Assembly: GCA_028280115.1 (NCBI GenBank)
Contig: JANQMJ010000026.1
Coordinates: 158,498-222,497, forward strand
DNA: 64,000 bases
Direction: 5' to 3'
Source of the DNA: Parvularculaceae bacterium
GTDB taxonomy: Bacteria > Pseudomonadota > Alphaproteobacteria > Caulobacterales > Parvularculaceae
The position numbers and the translations under genes were made by a program. Positions 18,560 through 27,196 of the stretch are shown here, in pieces. Under the pieces are notes generated by a model that was not told the DNA's origin, ran no database searches, and saw only the letters and a list, made by a program, of their open reading frames with translations. Numbering within the stretch: the stretch's first letter is position 1; the number at the start of each line of letters is the position of its first letter.

Positions 18560-19711
18560 ATGTTCAAATGGATCGGCGGCGCGTTTTTGGCGCTTTTGAC
18601 TCTCGGCGCGGTTGTTTTCTTCGTTGTTTTGCCGCCGCGGGTCGACGCCCGCATGAATGCCGTGCTCGCCCACGAGCCTTATCCCGTCAGCGATGCGGCG
18701 CGGGCGCTCCATGAAACCATTCCCGTCGCCGATCTCCATGCGGATACGCTTTTGTGGATGCGCGATCCGGCAAAACGCCATGCCCGCGGCCATACGGACC
18801 TTCCGCGCTTTCGCGAAGGCGGCATGCGATTGCAGGTCTTTGCATCCGTCACCAAAACGCCGAGCGGGCTTAATTACGATGAAAATGATGCAGGCTCGGA
18901 CGATATTACGCTGCTAGCGATTGCCCAGCGCTGGCCGATCAAGACATGGGGCAGCCTTGCAGAACGCGCGCTCTATCACGCAGCCCGGCTACAAAAGCTC
19001 GACCAAGACGCCGGCGACGCATTCAGTTTTGTCAAAACCCAAGGTGAATTGCGCGCCGCGCTCGACGCCGGCGCGCTCGCCGGAGTGATGGCGACGGAGG
19101 GCGCGCATCCGCTTGAAGGCGAGCTTTCTAATCTGGATCGGCTTTATGGCGCCGGTTATCGCGTTCTGGGTCTGCAGCATTTTTTCGACAATGAACTCGG
19201 CGGCTCGCTTCATGGAACAAGCGGCGAAGGATTGACCGCGTTCGGGCGCGACGTTGTTGCGCGCGCGCTTGACAAAGGCATGATCATCGACGTCGCCCAT
19301 TCTTCCGAAGCCGTGGTGCGCGACGTTCTCGCGATGACGGACCGCCCGCTGATTGTTTCCCACACGGGGCTCAAAGGCCATTGCGACAGCGCGCGCAACA
19401 TATCCGACAGCCTCATGAAAGACATCGCCGACGCTGGCGGGCTTGTCGGCGTCGGGTTTTGGGACGGCGCGATTTGCAATCCGTCATTGGAAGGCGTCGC
19501 CGGCGCGATCGTTTACGCCATCGATCTTTTGGGCGCCCAGCATGTGGCGCTCGGTTCCGATTTCGACGGTACGGTGACGACGAGTTTCGACGTTTCGGAA
19601 ATGCCGGCGCTCACCCAGGCGTTGATGGACGCCGGGCTCGACGATGAAACCATCCGCGCGGTCATGGGCGGCAACGCGATTCGTTTCTTTTTGAATAATC
19701 TTGCCGTCTGA
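18560..19711 (+). CDS. M19 family dipeptidase, membrane-anchored
   Basis: Zinc dipeptidase of the renal-dipeptidase family, 383 residues. ATG 18560 is chosen because AAGGAGG (18548-18554) lies five bases upstream. Residues 4-24 form a hydrophobic anchor or uncleaved signal. The metal ligands are visible: HAD in VADLHADTLLW, the bridging Glu in MATEGAHPL, then DVAHSSE, IVSHTG and the C-terminal ALGSDFDG. The family hydrolyses small dipeptides outside the cytoplasm. It follows the glycosyltransferase pair in the same direction. A second M19 gene lies at 31311, and the two are not close copies. Confidence 0.92.
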   Translation: MFKWIGGAFLALLTLGAVVFFVVLPPRVDARMNAVLAHEPYPVSDAARALHETIPVADLHADTLLWMRDPAKRHARGHTDLPRFREGGMRLQVFASVTKTPSGLNYDENDAGSDDITLLAIAQRWPIKTWGSLAERALYHAARLQKLDQDAGDAFSFVKTQGELRAALDAGALAGVMATEGAHPLEGELSNLDRLYGAGYRVLGLQHFFDNELGGSLHGTSGEGLTAFGRDVVARALDKGMIIDVAHSSEAVVRDVLAMTDRPLIVSHTGLKGHCDSARNISDSLMKDIADAGGLVGVGFWDGAICNPSLEGVAGAIVYAIDLLGAQHVALGSDFDGTVTTSFDVSEMPALTQALMDAGLDDETIRAVMGGNAIRFFLNNLAV

Positions 19712-19760
19712 TAGATAGATCGCGTCTGCTGTATCAGCGCTAAGCGCGCCAGGCGGCGCA

Positions 19761-19946
19761 TTACCGCGCGGGACAGGCGGAATAACATTCATCGAACAAG
19801 CCGGCGTCGGCGGTCATAAAGGCCGCCGGAATGGCGATCCCCATGGCGAGGATGGCGATGAGAATATAGAAAACAGCCAGCGCGGTTTTCGGTTCGATGA
19901 GGACATCCGATGCGGCGAATTCTTTAGGGTTCGTTGCAATGGCCAT
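19761..19946 (-). CDS. Small single-helix membrane protein
   Basis: A 61-residue protein with one hydrophobic helix (ALAVFYILIAILAMGIAIPAA) and two cysteines near the C-terminus (DECYSACPAR). GGGAG lies seven bases before the ATG and the leader region contains promoter-like boxes and a palindrome, so expression is plausible. No family is recognised; topology is similar to small respiratory-chain or cation-stress peptides, but that is only a resemblance. Confidence 0.6.
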   Translation of the reverse strand: MAIATNPKEFAASDVLIEPKTALAVFYILIAILAMGIAIPAAFMTADAGLFDECYSACPAR

Positions 19947-20024
19947 GACGCTACTCCCATTAAGGCCTTGTTATAAGGGCGGAATTGCCCTTCTTTTATG
20001 TGGCCGTCATAGAATTGTAATATA

Positions 20025-20052
20025 AATTAGCGCACTAATTGCGCATTGTCAA
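20025..20052 (-). promoter_or_regulatory. Promoter-like -35 box with palindrome in the spacer
   Basis: On the minus strand TTGACA lies at 20052-20047. A perfect inverted repeat, AATTAG-CGCA-CTAATT (20025-20040), lies immediately downstream of it, where the spacer and -10 region would be. It is AT-rich compared with the surroundings and points to the small membrane protein at 19946. The -10 box is weak. Confidence 0.45.
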
Positions 20053-20102
20053 GAAAGTGTCACAAAAGTGTAATGTTTGGATTGGGCGGGCGTTCTAGTC
20101 GC

Positions 20103-20891
20103 TCAGCCCTTTTTCGGTTTGGGCTGGGGCCGGGTGAACACCCACGCGTCGTCGGATGAAAGCGTTTTGGAAAACTTATAGCCGCCGACATTGAATTTCT
20201 TGAGGTCTTCGGCGCGGGCAATCCGGTTTTCGACCGCCCAGCGCGCCATCATCCCGCGCGCCTGTTTGACGAACAGCATCAAGCTGCGCGCCTTGCCGTC
20301 CTTGACCTCTTTGAAATTGACCATGACGAAGGGGCTTTTCAGCGCCTTTCGGTCCACGGCCTTGGCGTATTCGTTCGACGCGAGGCAGATGATGGTGGGA
20401 TCGTCATGGGCTTTCACGGCCTTGTCGAGTTCTTTTGCAATGGTCGGCGCCCAAAACGCATGAAGATTGCCGCCGCGAGGATTTTTCAGCCGCAAGCCCA
20501 TTTCCAGGCGATAAGGCTGGATCGCGTCGAGCGGGCGCAATAGTCCGTATAGGCCGGAAAGAATGCGCAAATGGCCCTGCGCGAATTCAAGATCGGCCGG
20601 CTTTAGACTGTTTGCGTCGAGCCCGCGATAAACGTCGCCGGCGAAAGTCAGCGCGGCCTGTTTGGCGCCGTTGATCCGGCCGCCGGTCTTGAACGCCTTA
20701 AAACGTTCGTAGTTGAGATCGACCAGCTGGTCGGAAATCCCCATCAGTTTTTTGATGTCGGATCTTTTCAGTTTCTTCGCCACGGCGGCGATTTCTGCCG
20801 TATCTTTTGCGAGCGCCGGCTTGGTCGCCTTGGGGGCGTCCGGGACGGCGTCGAAATTCATGGCTTTGGCGGGAGAGAGCAGCATCAGCAT
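20103..20891 (-). CDS. yaaA: Peroxide stress protein YaaA
   Basis: A 262-residue member of the YaaA/DUF328 family, which limits free iron and DNA damage during hydrogen peroxide stress in E. coli. It begins with the family-typical MLMLLSPAK and has the SDQLVDLNYERF, FAGDVYRGLDA, LRILSGLYGLLRPLDAIQPYRLE and VNFKEVKDGK regions (shown in part). Length and order are normal. It lies 16 bases downstream of the FAD oxidase gene on the same strand and may share its transcript. Confidence 0.94.
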   Translation of the reverse strand: MLMLLSPAKAMNFDAVPDAPKATKPALAKDTAEIAAVAKKLKRSDIKKLMGISDQLVDLNYERFKAFKTGGRINGAKQAALTFAGDVYRGLDANSLKPADLEFAQGHLRILSGLYGLLRPLDAIQPYRLEMGLRLKNPRGGNLHAFWAPTIAKELDKAVKAHDDPTIICLASNEYAKAVDRKALKSPFVMVNFKEVKDGKARSLMLFVKQARGMMARWAVENRIARAEDLKKFNVGGYKFSKTLSSDDAWVFTRPQPKPKKG

Positions 20892-20907
20892 AGGGCGAGG
20901 GTTCCTG

Positions 20908-22344
20908 TTAAAGCATCTTGCCGGGGTTCATGATGCCCTTGGGATCAAGGGCGTTTTTGACCGCGCGCATCATCTTCATCTCGACGGCGCTTTTGCGTTT
21001 GGCGAGGGTTTCCCGGCGATGGCGACCGATGCCGTGTTCGGCGGAAATCGAGCCGTTAAACCCGTCGATAATGTCGTAAATGGCGGTCTCGATGGCGGGC
21101 CGGACTTCGTCGAGCGCATGCTTGTCCGCGCCTTCCGGGCCGATCACGTCGTAATGAACGTTGCCGTCGCCGATATGGCCGAAGGCGATGACGCGGGCGC
21201 CGGGCGCAAGGCGCTCGATCGCCGCATCCGCCTTTTCAAGGAAGGCGGGAATGTCGCTGGTCGCCACCGAAACGTCATGGCGGACGCCGAGCCCTTCGGC
21301 GTTGATCGCTTCGGAAATCGAATGACGAATGCGCCAGAGCATCTCGTCCTGGGCCTTGCTTTCCGCGATCATCGCGTCGGCGATCAAGCCTTTTTCGAGC
21401 GCGTCGGCGAGCGCGGCCTCGATCGTGTCGCGCAGGGCCGATTTCTGTCCGGAGGAAAATTCCATCAGCGCGTAATAGGGATGCGCCGCCGTAAGCGGAT
21501 CGCGCGTATCGGGAATGTGCTTAAGAACGATGTCGATACAACGCCGCGCCATGAGTTCGAACGCCGTCACGGCGCCGCCGGTCGATTCCTGCAGATGCGA
21601 CAGCAGCGCGACCGCATTAGCGGGCGCAGCGAGCCCGGCATAGGCGGTAAGCATTTCCGCCGGCCGGGCAAAGAGTTTTAAAACCGCGCCGGTGACGATC
21701 CCGAGCGTTCCTTCCCCGCCGATGAGAAGCTGCTTGAGGTCATAGCCCGTATTGTCCTTACGCAGACGTTTGAGCCCGTTCCAGATCTTGCCGTCGGGTA
21801 AGACGGCTTCCACGCCCAGCGCCAGATCTCGCATATTGCCGTAGCGCAAGACATGCACGCCGCCGGCGTTGGTCGAAATCACTCCGCCGATCTGGCATGA
21901 GCCTTCCGCGCCGATCGACAGGGGAAAGAGCCGGTTCGCCTCGGCCGCGGCGTCTTGCGCTTCGGCCAGGGTGACGCCGGCGTCGACGGTCATGGTGTTG
22001 TTGAGCGGCGCGACCTCGCGGACGCGGCGCATGCGCCGGAGCGATAAGAGAATTTCATCGCCAAAGGGAATCTGTCCGCCCACCAGGCCCGTATTGCCGC
22101 CCTGGGGGGTGATGGCGGTATTGTTTGCCGCGCAGATTTTCACGACCGCCGCAACTTCCTCGGTCGAGGCCGGCGCGACGATCAGCGCCGCTTCGCCGGG
22201 CCAGCGTTCGCGCCATTCGGACAGGAAGGGCGCGGCGTCTTCGCCCTCGAAAACGCCCTTGTCGCCGACCGCCGCGCGGATCGCGTCAAGGGTCTGCGGC
22301 GAAGGCGGGGCGCGGCGGGAAGCTGTCATCAATCCGGTATCCAT
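20908..22344 (-). CDS. FAD-binding oxidoreductase (GlcD/D-2-hydroxyacid dehydrogenase type)
   Basis: A 478-residue flavoprotein of the FAD-linked oxidase family that includes D-lactate, glycolate and D-2-hydroxyglutarate dehydrogenases. The PCMH-type FAD domain shows TPQGGNTGLVGGQ and GGVISTNAGGVHVLRYGN; the C-terminal domain has the HIGDGNVHYD and SAEHGIGRHR motifs that bind metal and substrate carboxylate. These favour the D-2-hydroxyglutarate or D-lactate branch. The substrate cannot be fixed from sequence. ATG 22344 is preceded by an AGAGA-type site. Confidence 0.92.
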   Translation of the reverse strand: MDTGLMTASRRAPPSPQTLDAIRAAVGDKGVFEGEDAAPFLSEWRERWPGEAALIVAPASTEEVAAVVKICAANNTAITPQGGNTGLVGGQIPFGDEILLSLRRMRRVREVAPLNNTMTVDAGVTLAEAQDAAAEANRLFPLSIGAEGSCQIGGVISTNAGGVHVLRYGNMRDLALGVEAVLPDGKIWNGLKRLRKDNTGYDLKQLLIGGEGTLGIVTGAVLKLFARPAEMLTAYAGLAAPANAVALLSHLQESTGGAVTAFELMARRCIDIVLKHIPDTRDPLTAAHPYYALMEFSSGQKSALRDTIEAALADALEKGLIADAMIAESKAQDEMLWRIRHSISEAINAEGLGVRHDVSVATSDIPAFLEKADAAIERLAPGARVIAFGHIGDGNVHYDVIGPEGADKHALDEVRPAIETAIYDIIDGFNGSISAEHGIGRHRRETLAKRKSAVEMKMMRAVKNALDPKGIMNPGKML

Positions 22345-22494
22345 GGCCGACTAGGTCTCTTCTCTAGGCGCCGCGGCGGCGCGGTTCAAGCCGGGCGGAA
22401 TGAACCTATCAGACCTTTTGCCTGGCGTCGGCAATACTGATAATGAACCGGCGACTGGGGCTCGCCGGACAACGCGTAAGGAAAGATCGGCTGG

Positions 22495-23307
22495 ATGATG
22501 TTGAAAGCTCGCATGTTGACCTACTGTTTGACGGCGCTGGCGGCGATCGGCCTGGCGGCTTGCGGCGCTGATCGCGAAGCCGCAGCCGACGGGCCGGCCC
22601 GCGTCGACGACGCTTTGGTCGGCCCCGATCGCGAAGTGGAGGCGCTTGCCAATCCTAATCGGCTCGACGAGGACTGGGCCGACGATGAAATGCGCAAGCC
22701 CGCCGAGGTTTTGCGCTTTGCCGCCGTTAAACCGGGTATGACTGTATTCGAGATGGAGGCGGGCCGCGGCTATTACACCGAACTCTTAGCCTATCTTGTC
22801 GGTCCCGACGGGGAGGTCGTCATGCAATCGCCTGAGGAATTCGGTTTCCTGCGCGAGGCGATCGAGGCGCGTCTGGCCGATAACCGGCTGCCGAATGTGC
22901 GGCTGTCGCAAACCCTGTTCGACGATCTCGACGCCGAGGACGGTTCGGTCGATATGGTCACCTGGTTCCTGGGGCCGCACGAGCTATATTTCGCGCCCAC
23001 GGGCGTCGATACGCTGGGCGACGTTGACAAGGCCTATGGGGAAATTCATCGCATCCTCAAATCGGGCGGGACGTTTGTCATCCTCGATCATGCTGCGGCG
23101 CCGGGCGCGCCGAACACGACCGGCGGCACGATCCACCGGATCGATCCGGCCATCGTCAAGGGGCTGGCCGAGGACGCCGGTTTCGAGTTCGTCGCCGAAA
23201 GCAATATTTTGCGCAATTCCGACGATGATCACACAATGAGCGTGTTCGATCCGGCGATCCGGCGCCAAACCGACCGGTTTCTTTTGAAATACCGTAAGCC
23301 TGAGTGA
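22495..23307 (+). CDS. Methyltransferase-like lipoprotein
   Basis: A 270-residue protein with a signal sequence ending in the lipobox LAAC (Cys23), so it is predicted to be a lipid-anchored periplasmic protein. The rest has a class I SAM-methyltransferase fold: motif I is a variant EMEAGRGYYT, followed by GEVVMQSPEEF, VDMVTWFLGPHELYF and a GGTFVILDHAA strand. Export of a SAM-dependent enzyme is puzzling because SAM is not expected in the periplasm, yet such predicted secreted homologs recur in alphaproteobacteria. It may be a non-catalytic binding protein. Its stop overlaps the GTG start of the next gene (GTGA). Confidence 0.85.
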   Translation: MMLKARMLTYCLTALAAIGLAACGADREAAADGPARVDDALVGPDREVEALANPNRLDEDWADDEMRKPAEVLRFAAVKPGMTVFEMEAGRGYYTELLAYLVGPDGEVVMQSPEEFGFLREAIEARLADNRLPNVRLSQTLFDDLDAEDGSVDMVTWFLGPHELYFAPTGVDTLGDVDKAYGEIHRILKSGGTFVILDHAAAPGAPNTTGGTIHRIDPAIVKGLAEDAGFEFVAESNILRNSDDDHTMSVFDPAIRRQTDRFLLKYRKPE

Positions 23308-24431
23308 CGCAGCGCGACGCGAATATACTCATCATCGGCGCCGGTCCGGTCGGGCTTGCCGCAGCGCTCGAACTGTCGCGACGCGGTTTTCAGCCGCGCA
23401 TTGTCGATAAGGACGAGGACTTCACGCCTGCGGAGCAGTCGCGCGCGCTTGGCGTCAACAACCGCACCCTGCAGCTGTTAACGCCCTCCGGCGTTGCGGA
23501 TGACTTGCTCGCTGAAGGCCACATGGTCAAGCGACTTCGCATCGTGAACGAAAAAGGGCGCGCCGTTATTCTGTCGGATTTTCAAAACGCCGACGCGTTT
23601 CACCCTTTCATGCTGATCGTCCCTCAGGGCAGGACCGAGCGCCTTCTCGCCCAGGCGCTGAAGGCCCGCGGCGTTGAGGTCGAATGGAACACGGAAATGA
23701 CCGGCGCGAACGACGATCCGAAAAACCCGGCTGTAACGCTTGCCGGACCGAAGGGCGAGGAAACGGTCAGCCCGGACATGCTCATCGGCGCCGACGGGCC
23801 CGGCTCGGCGACGCGCAAGGCGTTCGGCTTTTCCTTCGAGGGCGAAGGATATCCCGCCGAATTCGGCCTGGCCGATGTGGAACTGGACGAAGATTTCGAT
23901 GCGTCCGAAGTCGTCTTTCGCTTTTCGGCCGACGGCGCGCTCGGGCGCATTCCCATGGGTGGGCGCACGGTGCGCTACGTGTCGCCGCGCCCTGATATTT
24001 CAAAAGCGCTGCCGCCGGGCGTGAAAGTGAAAGCAGTTATCTGGCGTTCGAATTTCCGCATCAGCTTTCGCCATGTACGCACGATGCGCAATGGCGCGGT
24101 GTTTCTCGCCGGCGATGCGGCCCATGTACACTCGCCGGTCGGGGCGCGAGGCATGAATCTCGGGATCGAGGATGCGTGCTGGCTCGCCTGGCTGATCGAA
24201 CAGGGCCGGGCGGAGAGATATTCCGCCCTGCGCCTGCCGTCGGTCAATAAAGTCATCGCCCAGACGAAACATCAAACGGATATCCTGCTGCGCATGAACA
24301 TGTTCGAACGGTTCATTCGCGATCATATGGCGAATGCCCTCATCAAGCTGGCGCCGTTCAAGCGGGCGGCGCTGTCGCGCCTGACCGGCCTCGACTCCAA
24401 GGATCCGCCCTGGCTCGCGCGGAACGCCTAA
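23304..24431 (+). CDS. FAD-dependent monooxygenase (class A, PHBH fold)
   Basis: A 375-residue flavin hydroxylase-like protein. The N-terminal ILIIGAGPVGLAAALELSRR is the dinucleotide-binding GxGxxG fold, and GADGPGSATRK plus FLAGDAAHVHSPVGARGMN are the DG and GD motifs of aromatic hydroxylases. It starts with GTG at 23304, overlapping the previous stop, so the two genes are translated together. A phenolic or polyketide-like substrate is typical, but none can be named. It is convergent with the serine hydrolase, overlapping it by four bases. Confidence 0.9.
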   Translation: MTQRDANILIIGAGPVGLAAALELSRRGFQPRIVDKDEDFTPAEQSRALGVNNRTLQLLTPSGVADDLLAEGHMVKRLRIVNEKGRAVILSDFQNADAFHPFMLIVPQGRTERLLAQALKARGVEVEWNTEMTGANDDPKNPAVTLAGPKGEETVSPDMLIGADGPGSATRKAFGFSFEGEGYPAEFGLADVELDEDFDASEVVFRFSADGALGRIPMGGRTVRYVSPRPDISKALPPGVKVKAVIWRSNFRISFRHVRTMRNGAVFLAGDAAHVHSPVGARGMNLGIEDACWLAWLIEQGRAERYSALRLPSVNKVIAQTKHQTDILLRMNMFERFIRDHMANALIKLAPFKRAALSRLTGLDSKDPPWLARNA

Positions 24432-25978
24432 TCCTGGCGGACGAAAATGCGTCCGCCCCAGTCGAGGACCAGGCGCCCCTCGCCGTCGGGCCTGAAGACA
24501 AAAACTTGCGGCGGCATCGTGTTCCACAGCCCGATCTCGGCGAGATAGCTGTCCCCGCCAAGATATTCCAGCGAACCCGAAATGGCGCCGAATATGATTT
24601 TTATGTCGTCGCCTTCGGCGATGACGGACATTTCCCCGAGCCGGGGGTCGACGTAATCGCCGACCAAATCGGCGGCGGCGTAGACCGGCGGCGCGTCCGG
24701 CGCGTTTTTTCGCACTTGGGCGAGGTACTGCTCGAGACGGCCCGCGCCTTTCGCCTCGCGTTCGGCAATTTCTGAAAGGCGGTTTTCGATGCGCGCGCTG
24801 ATGTCCTTCTTACCGAGCAGCATGTCATAAATCGTCGAGGCGAGCGCGTGCGTTACGTGAACCCCGACATTCAGCTCGTTGGTCAGGACGATGACGCCGT
24901 AGCCATGTTCCGGCATATAAGATAGATGCGTTTCGCCGCCGAAGTGGTGCATCAGCACGTCGCCTTCATAATCGGCTGAATAGACGCCAAGACCGTGCGC
25001 GAACCGCTTATAGCCGAGAATATCCCAATCGATCTGAACCTGGCGCGCCTTTGTCTGTTCGATGGCGCGTTTCGGCAGGACCTGTTCGCCATCGATCACG
25101 CCGTCGCTAAGGCTGATGATCACCCAGCGCGCCAGATCGGCCGGGGTGGAAACGCTCCCGCCGGCGGCGTGCATCTGGCTCTCGGTTTTGGTCAACTCCG
25201 GTTCGTATTCGGCGTTGAACCCGCCGAGATAGCCTTGCGCCATTGGACCATTTTCTGCTTGCGTCATTGACGTGAAGCTGTCGGTCATTCCTGCCGGCGC
25301 GAATATTTTTTCGCGGATGAGTTCGCGCCAGCTCATTCCGGTTTTGGCGCTGATGGCGCGCGCGGCCATGATCGGTCCGAAGTTCGAGTAACGAAACTTG
25401 ATGTCTTTCGATTTTGAAAATTCATTGACATGGTCGACGAAGTCTTCTTCGGTGAGATTGCCCGCAAAGGCCGTACGGTAGTTGAGGCCGGCGTCGAAAT
25501 AGGGCTGCGTGTGAGTCAGATGCGCGCGCAGCGAAGTCTGTTCCGGCCGCAGCCCGTCCGGAAAACGAAGATCAGGCAGGTAATCGGAAATCGGCGCGTC
25601 GAGTTCAATCGCGCCTTCTTCCTGGAGGATGGCGGCGGCGGCGGCGAGGAACGACTTGGTGGTCGATTTCAGATAAAAGCGCGTTTGGCTCGTCGCCTTT
25701 TCGCAAAGAGCAAGGTTGCGAAAACCGAAACCGCGCACATAGACGGCGCGGTCGCCCTTGACGATGGCGATTCCTGCGCCCGGCAGCGCGTCGGCCTTCT
25801 GCAGAAAATCCTCGATGCGATTTTCCATCATGCGCGAAACGACGCGGCCGTCGCGATAGCCTTCGCCATGATTGATTTTTGCCCCGCCGCAGGCTTCGAC
25901 GGAAGGGGGCGCCGCCCAGGCGTTCCCGGCGCTTAACGCTGCGGCGCATGCGATAATGACGAATGGTCTGGCTTTCAT
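24428..25978 (-). CDS. Beta-lactamase family serine hydrolase, secreted
   Basis: A 516-residue class C beta-lactamase/penicillin-binding-like hydrolase with a signal peptide (SAGNAWAA cut). The catalytic SxxK is STTK in YLKSTTKSFLA, the YxN is in FRYSNFGPIMA, and the third motif region is HHFGGETHLSY. A C-terminal lipocalin-like beta domain follows (about 420-516). GGGGAG precedes ATG 25978. Most relatives are esterases or D-amino acid peptidases, and true beta-lactamase activity is unlikely from sequence alone. An AraC regulator lies directly upstream on the same strand. Confidence 0.9.
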   Translation of the reverse strand: MKARPFVIIACAAALSAGNAWAAPPSVEACGGAKINHGEGYRDGRVVSRMMENRIEDFLQKADALPGAGIAIVKGDRAVYVRGFGFRNLALCEKATSQTRFYLKSTTKSFLAAAAAILQEEGAIELDAPISDYLPDLRFPDGLRPEQTSLRAHLTHTQPYFDAGLNYRTAFAGNLTEEDFVDHVNEFSKSKDIKFRYSNFGPIMAARAISAKTGMSWRELIREKIFAPAGMTDSFTSMTQAENGPMAQGYLGGFNAEYEPELTKTESQMHAAGGSVSTPADLARWVIISLSDGVIDGEQVLPKRAIEQTKARQVQIDWDILGYKRFAHGLGVYSADYEGDVLMHHFGGETHLSYMPEHGYGVIVLTNELNVGVHVTHALASTIYDMLLGKKDISARIENRLSEIAEREAKGAGRLEQYLAQVRKNAPDAPPVYAAADLVGDYVDPRLGEMSVIAEGDDIKIIFGAISGSLEYLGGDSYLAEIGLWNTMPPQVFVFRPDGEGRLVLDWGGRIFVRQD

Positions 25979-26056
25979 GAAAGCTCCCCGATTCTGGACA
26001 AACTGAAGAGGCGGATTATCAGATTGTCGCCGCGGCCGTCTTGAACGCCGGTAACC

Positions 26057-26881
26057 TCATGCGCCGGAGAACATCCCGATCCCGACCGGGGTGACGCCGA
26101 GATGTCGCCGCATCGCCCGGGTCAGATGGCTCTGGTCGGCGAAGCCTGCGGCGTAACTTGCCGCCCCCGCCGTCTCGCCGCCATAAGCAAGCAGGCGCAT
26201 GGCCCGGGAAAGGCGCGCCTCGCGGCGGCAGTCGGTGATCGAGCAGCCGTAATAACGACGAAAGCTTCTGGAAAGATGGACCCGGTGAACGCCGGCGTTC
26301 TGCGCAATCGCCTCGACGTCTTCGTCGGTTTCGAGAATCGCCTCGCGGGCGCCAACGAGCCATCGGGGCGGGTTGCCGGACCGGCGGCCGTCATCAGGCT
26401 GCGTCAGCGCCGCCAAGAGATCGATGGTCGCTGTCTCCATTTCACTCTTGTCGGCGCGGCTTCCGTTGGAAATGTTCCGCGACAGGAGCGTCCATTCACG
26501 GACGAGCGTACGACCCGGGCGCACGGTCCAGTCCTGCGCGCCCAGACATTCGCGCAGATGCGGATTGTCCGGACGCATATTAATCGACAGGATCAGGGCG
26601 CCGTCCGGGCCGAATTCATTGGCGTGTTCAAACTCGGCCGGTTTGAATTCCATCAGCATGGCGTCGGATTCGAAGTCGCCCCGGCGCGTTGTTTCGCGCG
26701 CCTGTCCACACAGTAGCGTTGAAAACTGTGCGACGTCATGACGATGGGCGCAAAGCTGTGCGCCGGGGGGATAGTAAACGAGGCGCCAGGAAATTCTGGA
26801 ATCAGGCTGAATCGGCGCCACGGCGCGGATGGAGACGCCATTTTCCTCCCTGACCGCTGTCTCCCGCATTTTCGCAGGCAT
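26057..26881 (-). CDS. AraC family transcriptional regulator
   Basis: A 274-residue regulator. An N-terminal cupin-like sensor (YYPPGAQLCAHRHDVAQFS) is followed by a C-terminal pair of helix-turn-helix motifs (DVEAIAQNAGVHRVHLSRSF and ASYAAGFADQSHLTRAMRRH). ATG 26881 is chosen for the GGAAGGG ribosome site nine bases before it; the open frame continues upstream without support. It ends 79 bases before the serine hydrolase, which is a likely target or operon partner. The ligand is unknown. Confidence 0.9.
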   Translation of the reverse strand: MPAKMRETAVREENGVSIRAVAPIQPDSRISWRLVYYPPGAQLCAHRHDVAQFSTLLCGQARETTRRGDFESDAMLMEFKPAEFEHANEFGPDGALILSINMRPDNPHLRECLGAQDWTVRPGRTLVREWTLLSRNISNGSRADKSEMETATIDLLAALTQPDDGRRSGNPPRWLVGAREAILETDEDVEAIAQNAGVHRVHLSRSFRRYYGCSITDCRREARLSRAMRLLAYGGETAGAASYAAGFADQSHLTRAMRRHLGVTPVGIGMFSGA

Positions 26882-27196
26882 GGCTTTAACCCTTCCAAGG
26901 CGCGACCGCCTGCGCCAAGCGGTGATCGGTCTTCCAGCCAGCTTTCCTTCCATGGGGCGGACGCAGCGGCAATCGCCGTGAGACACGATGCGCGCCCCAT
27001 GCGACCAACCGATTGGAATGGTTAAGAATTCGCGACCGCTTCCGACGTCTTTTTTATCGCAGATGCACCCAGCATCAGGCCGCGCCGGCGCGCAAGCGGC
27101 CCTGAGTTTAGACCATCTTAATTGTTTTCCTGCATTTATTTACCGCAATACGTGTGTTGCGTCTTTATTTAAACGCGATGCGGGAGCTGAAGTGAA
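26882..27196. other. Intergenic region between araC-type and PilZ genes
   Basis: A divergent 315-base gap. The right third is AT-rich and could hold the PilZ promoter; a weak GGGAG ribosome site is near 27183. No RNA gene, repeat or further open frame with support was seen. Confidence 0.4.

Noticed and set aside
24428..25978. True class C beta-lactamase (antibiotic resistance)
   Set aside because: Fold and motifs fit the wider serine-hydrolase group; no AmpC-specific KTG triad in the usual place (HFGG instead).
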